DNA of 6,520 nucleotides from Chitinophaga pinensis (GTDB lineage Bacteria > Bacteroidota > Bacteroidia > Chitinophagales > Chitinophagaceae). How positions within the stretch are numbered: the first letter of the stretch is position 1; the number at the start of each line of letters is the position of its first letter. Below, one piece after another: positions 5,447 through 6,520 of the stretch. The stretch spans positions 1 to 6,520 of the forward strand of contig CALQKL020000127.1 in NCBI GenBank assembly GCA_943331145.2. The letters are read 5' to 3'. Under the pieces are notes generated by a model. It searched no databases. It had not been told where the DNA came from and worked only from the letters and a program-made list of their open reading frames with translations. The translations under genes and the position numbers were made by a program.

Positions 5447-6520
5447 TTATACCAATTCCAATAAAGTTATCTCGGGCAGAATACCTACTCTGCCCGGGTA
5501 ACCTAGGAATCCAAATCCACGATTTACATACAACTTCTTCCCTTCGTGCTCATATAAGCCAGCCCACTCTTGATATAAATATTTTATTGGACTCCATTTT
5601 ATCCCTGGCAACTCTACCCCAAATTGCATTCCATGCGTATGGCCAGAAAGCATCAAATCAATATCTTTATAATCCTTACGTACCTGCGCTTTCCAATGGC
5701 TTGGATCATGACTCATTAAAATTTTAAATGCATGTTTTTCTGCACCTTCATAAGCTAAGTCCAACCGACCATATTTTGGGAACCTTGCTTTTGCGCCCCA
5801 GTTTTCAATGCCTAAAATGGCAATCGTTTCGTTGTTTTTTTCAATAACCACATGCTCATTTAACAGCAATCTCCAACCCATTTCTTGATGCACATTTTTA
5901 AGGTTTTCAAGATTCTGCTCCTTAGATAATCCATCTTTTGGCCATTGCACATAATCGCCATAATCATGATTTCCAAGAACAGAATAAACACCCATTGGCG
6001 CTTTTAATTTTGAAAAAACATGCTTGTATGAATCCATTTCGGATGCCATATCATTTACCAAATCACCAGTAAATAAAATCAAATCAGCTTCGTGTTCTAA
6101 TATTTTCTGAATGCCAAGTTCAACCGCTTTCGTATCCGTAAAACTTCCCGAATGAATATCACTAATATGGATAATTTTCAACCCTTTAAAAGATGCAGGT
6201 AGATTATTAAATTTAATTTTTTGTTTAACGAGTTGATACCGATACTTATTCCCAAAACCGTACAACAACAACCCAAAAATACCCGAACCAAATCCCAAGC
6301 CAACCCAGCTTAAAAAAGCAGATCGAGAAATATTAACTGCAGCATCTGCATCACCTGAAGTAATTTGACTTTTTTGAGCAAACAAACTCATGGTGATCCA
6401 TTGAATCAACCGCCTTATATCATCTACTAAGAAAAATAATGAGCCGCATATTTTTGCAATAAGCAATCCAACTGCAATAGAGAATATATAAATTTTTACC
6501 ACTTTAGGAAAAATCTGTAT
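5447..6520 (-). CDS. Membrane-anchored metallophosphoesterase (YkuE/YaeI-like), 5' end outside window
   Basis: The visible part holds a complete calcineurin-like phosphoesterase domain with its metal ligands in order. Counting from the GTG at 6502 as residue 1, these are SDIHSG (D115, H117), GDLVND (D147), GNHDYG (N178, H179), SHDPSHW (H265) and SGHTHG (H288, H290). Two hydrophobic segments precede it: about 4-26, followed by DDIRRLIQW, and about 63-83 after SRSAFLSW. This anchors the enzyme in the inner membrane, probably with the catalytic domain outside the cytoplasm. Relatives (YkuE, YaeI) are dinuclear-metal phosphoesterases; YaeI-type enzymes have been linked to lipid A precursor hydrolysis, but the substrate here is unknown. 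The frame stays open upstream of the GTG to the edge (codons ATA CAG ATT TTT CCT AAA), and Bacteroidota relatives as I remember them have more membrane sequence and about 400 residues, so the true start is most likely beyond 6520. The last codons contain a GC-rich hairpin. Confidence 0.9.
   Translation of the reverse strand: MQIFPKVVKIYIFSIAVGLLIAKICGSLFFLVDDIRRLIQWITMSLFAQKSQITSGDADAAVNISRSAFLSWVGLGFGSGIFGLLLYGFGNKYRYQLVKQKIKFNNLPASFKGLKIIHISDIHSGSFTDTKAVELGIQKILEHEADLILFTGDLVNDMASEMDSYKHVFSKLKAPMGVYSVLGNHDYGDYVQWPKDGLSKEQNLENLKNVHQEMGWRLLLNEHVVIEKNNETIAILGIENWGAKARFPKYGRLDLAYEGAEKHAFKILMSHDPSHWKAQVRKDYKDIDLMLSGHTHGMQFGVELPGIKWSPIKYLYQEWAGLYEHEGKKLYVNRGFGFLGYPGRVGILPEITLLELV
5473..5496. repeat. 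GC-rich hairpin at the convergent 3' ends of the helicase and phosphoesterase genes
   Basis: CGGGCAGA (5473-5480) pairs perfectly with TCTGCCCG (5489-5496) around an 8-base loop. It lies inside the last codons of the phosphoesterase (the PGRVGILPE stretch) and 37 bases past the helicase stop. No T-run follows on either strand, so it is not a textbook intrinsic terminator, but it could stop or protect the 3' end of the helicase transcript where the two genes face each other. Confidence 0.5.

Noticed and set aside
5473..5496. Hairpin as a classical bidirectional intrinsic terminator
   Set aside because: Neither strand has a T-run directly after the stem (GGTAACC on plus, AGATAACT on minus).

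Overview
The window looks like ordinary chromosomal DNA from an AT-rich member of the Bacteroidota. The evidence is A-rich, Shine-Dalgarno-less sequence before start codons, candidate promoters of the TAnnTTTG type, a small PorT-like outer-membrane barrel protein, and a DapD and a membrane-anchored metallophosphoesterase of the form I associate with that phylum. Placement below phylum (perhaps Chitinophagales or Sphingobacteriales) is a guess. There is no tRNA, rRNA, insertion sequence, CRISPR array or phage gene, and I see no new multi-gene system.

Layout: 1-713 (minus) is dapD, lacking only its C-terminus at the window edge. Diverging from it, 802-1950 (plus) encodes a GT4-type glycosyltransferase that overlaps by 4 bases a YrdC/TsaC-family threonylcarbamoyl-AMP synthase (1947-2519, plus). 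The convergent gap 2520-2761 holds three REP-like palindromes. The third has the form of an intrinsic terminator for the minus-strand gene beyond it, a signal-peptide-bearing outer-membrane beta-barrel protein (2762-3343). The 341-base gap 3344-3684 is a divergent control region. It carries a candidate promoter for the barrel gene on the minus strand and, on the plus strand, a perfect TAnnTTTG box followed by a leader of about 190 bases with three hairpins, before a DEAD-box RNA helicase with a C-terminal DbpA-type RNA-binding domain (3685-5436). Ten bases on, the convergent metallophosphoesterase (5447 to the right edge, minus) begins at its 3' end. Its reading frame stays open to the edge, so its true start lies outside.

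The genes do not form a pathway: lysine/cell-wall precursor synthesis, glycan transfer, tRNA t6A modification, RNA remodelling, an envelope protein and an envelope-facing phosphoesterase. The parts most worth a second look are non-coding: the structured helicase leader, the REP-like cluster with a compensatory base swap and a strand-asymmetric G-U pair, and a GC-rich hairpin written into the last codons of the phosphoesterase gene.
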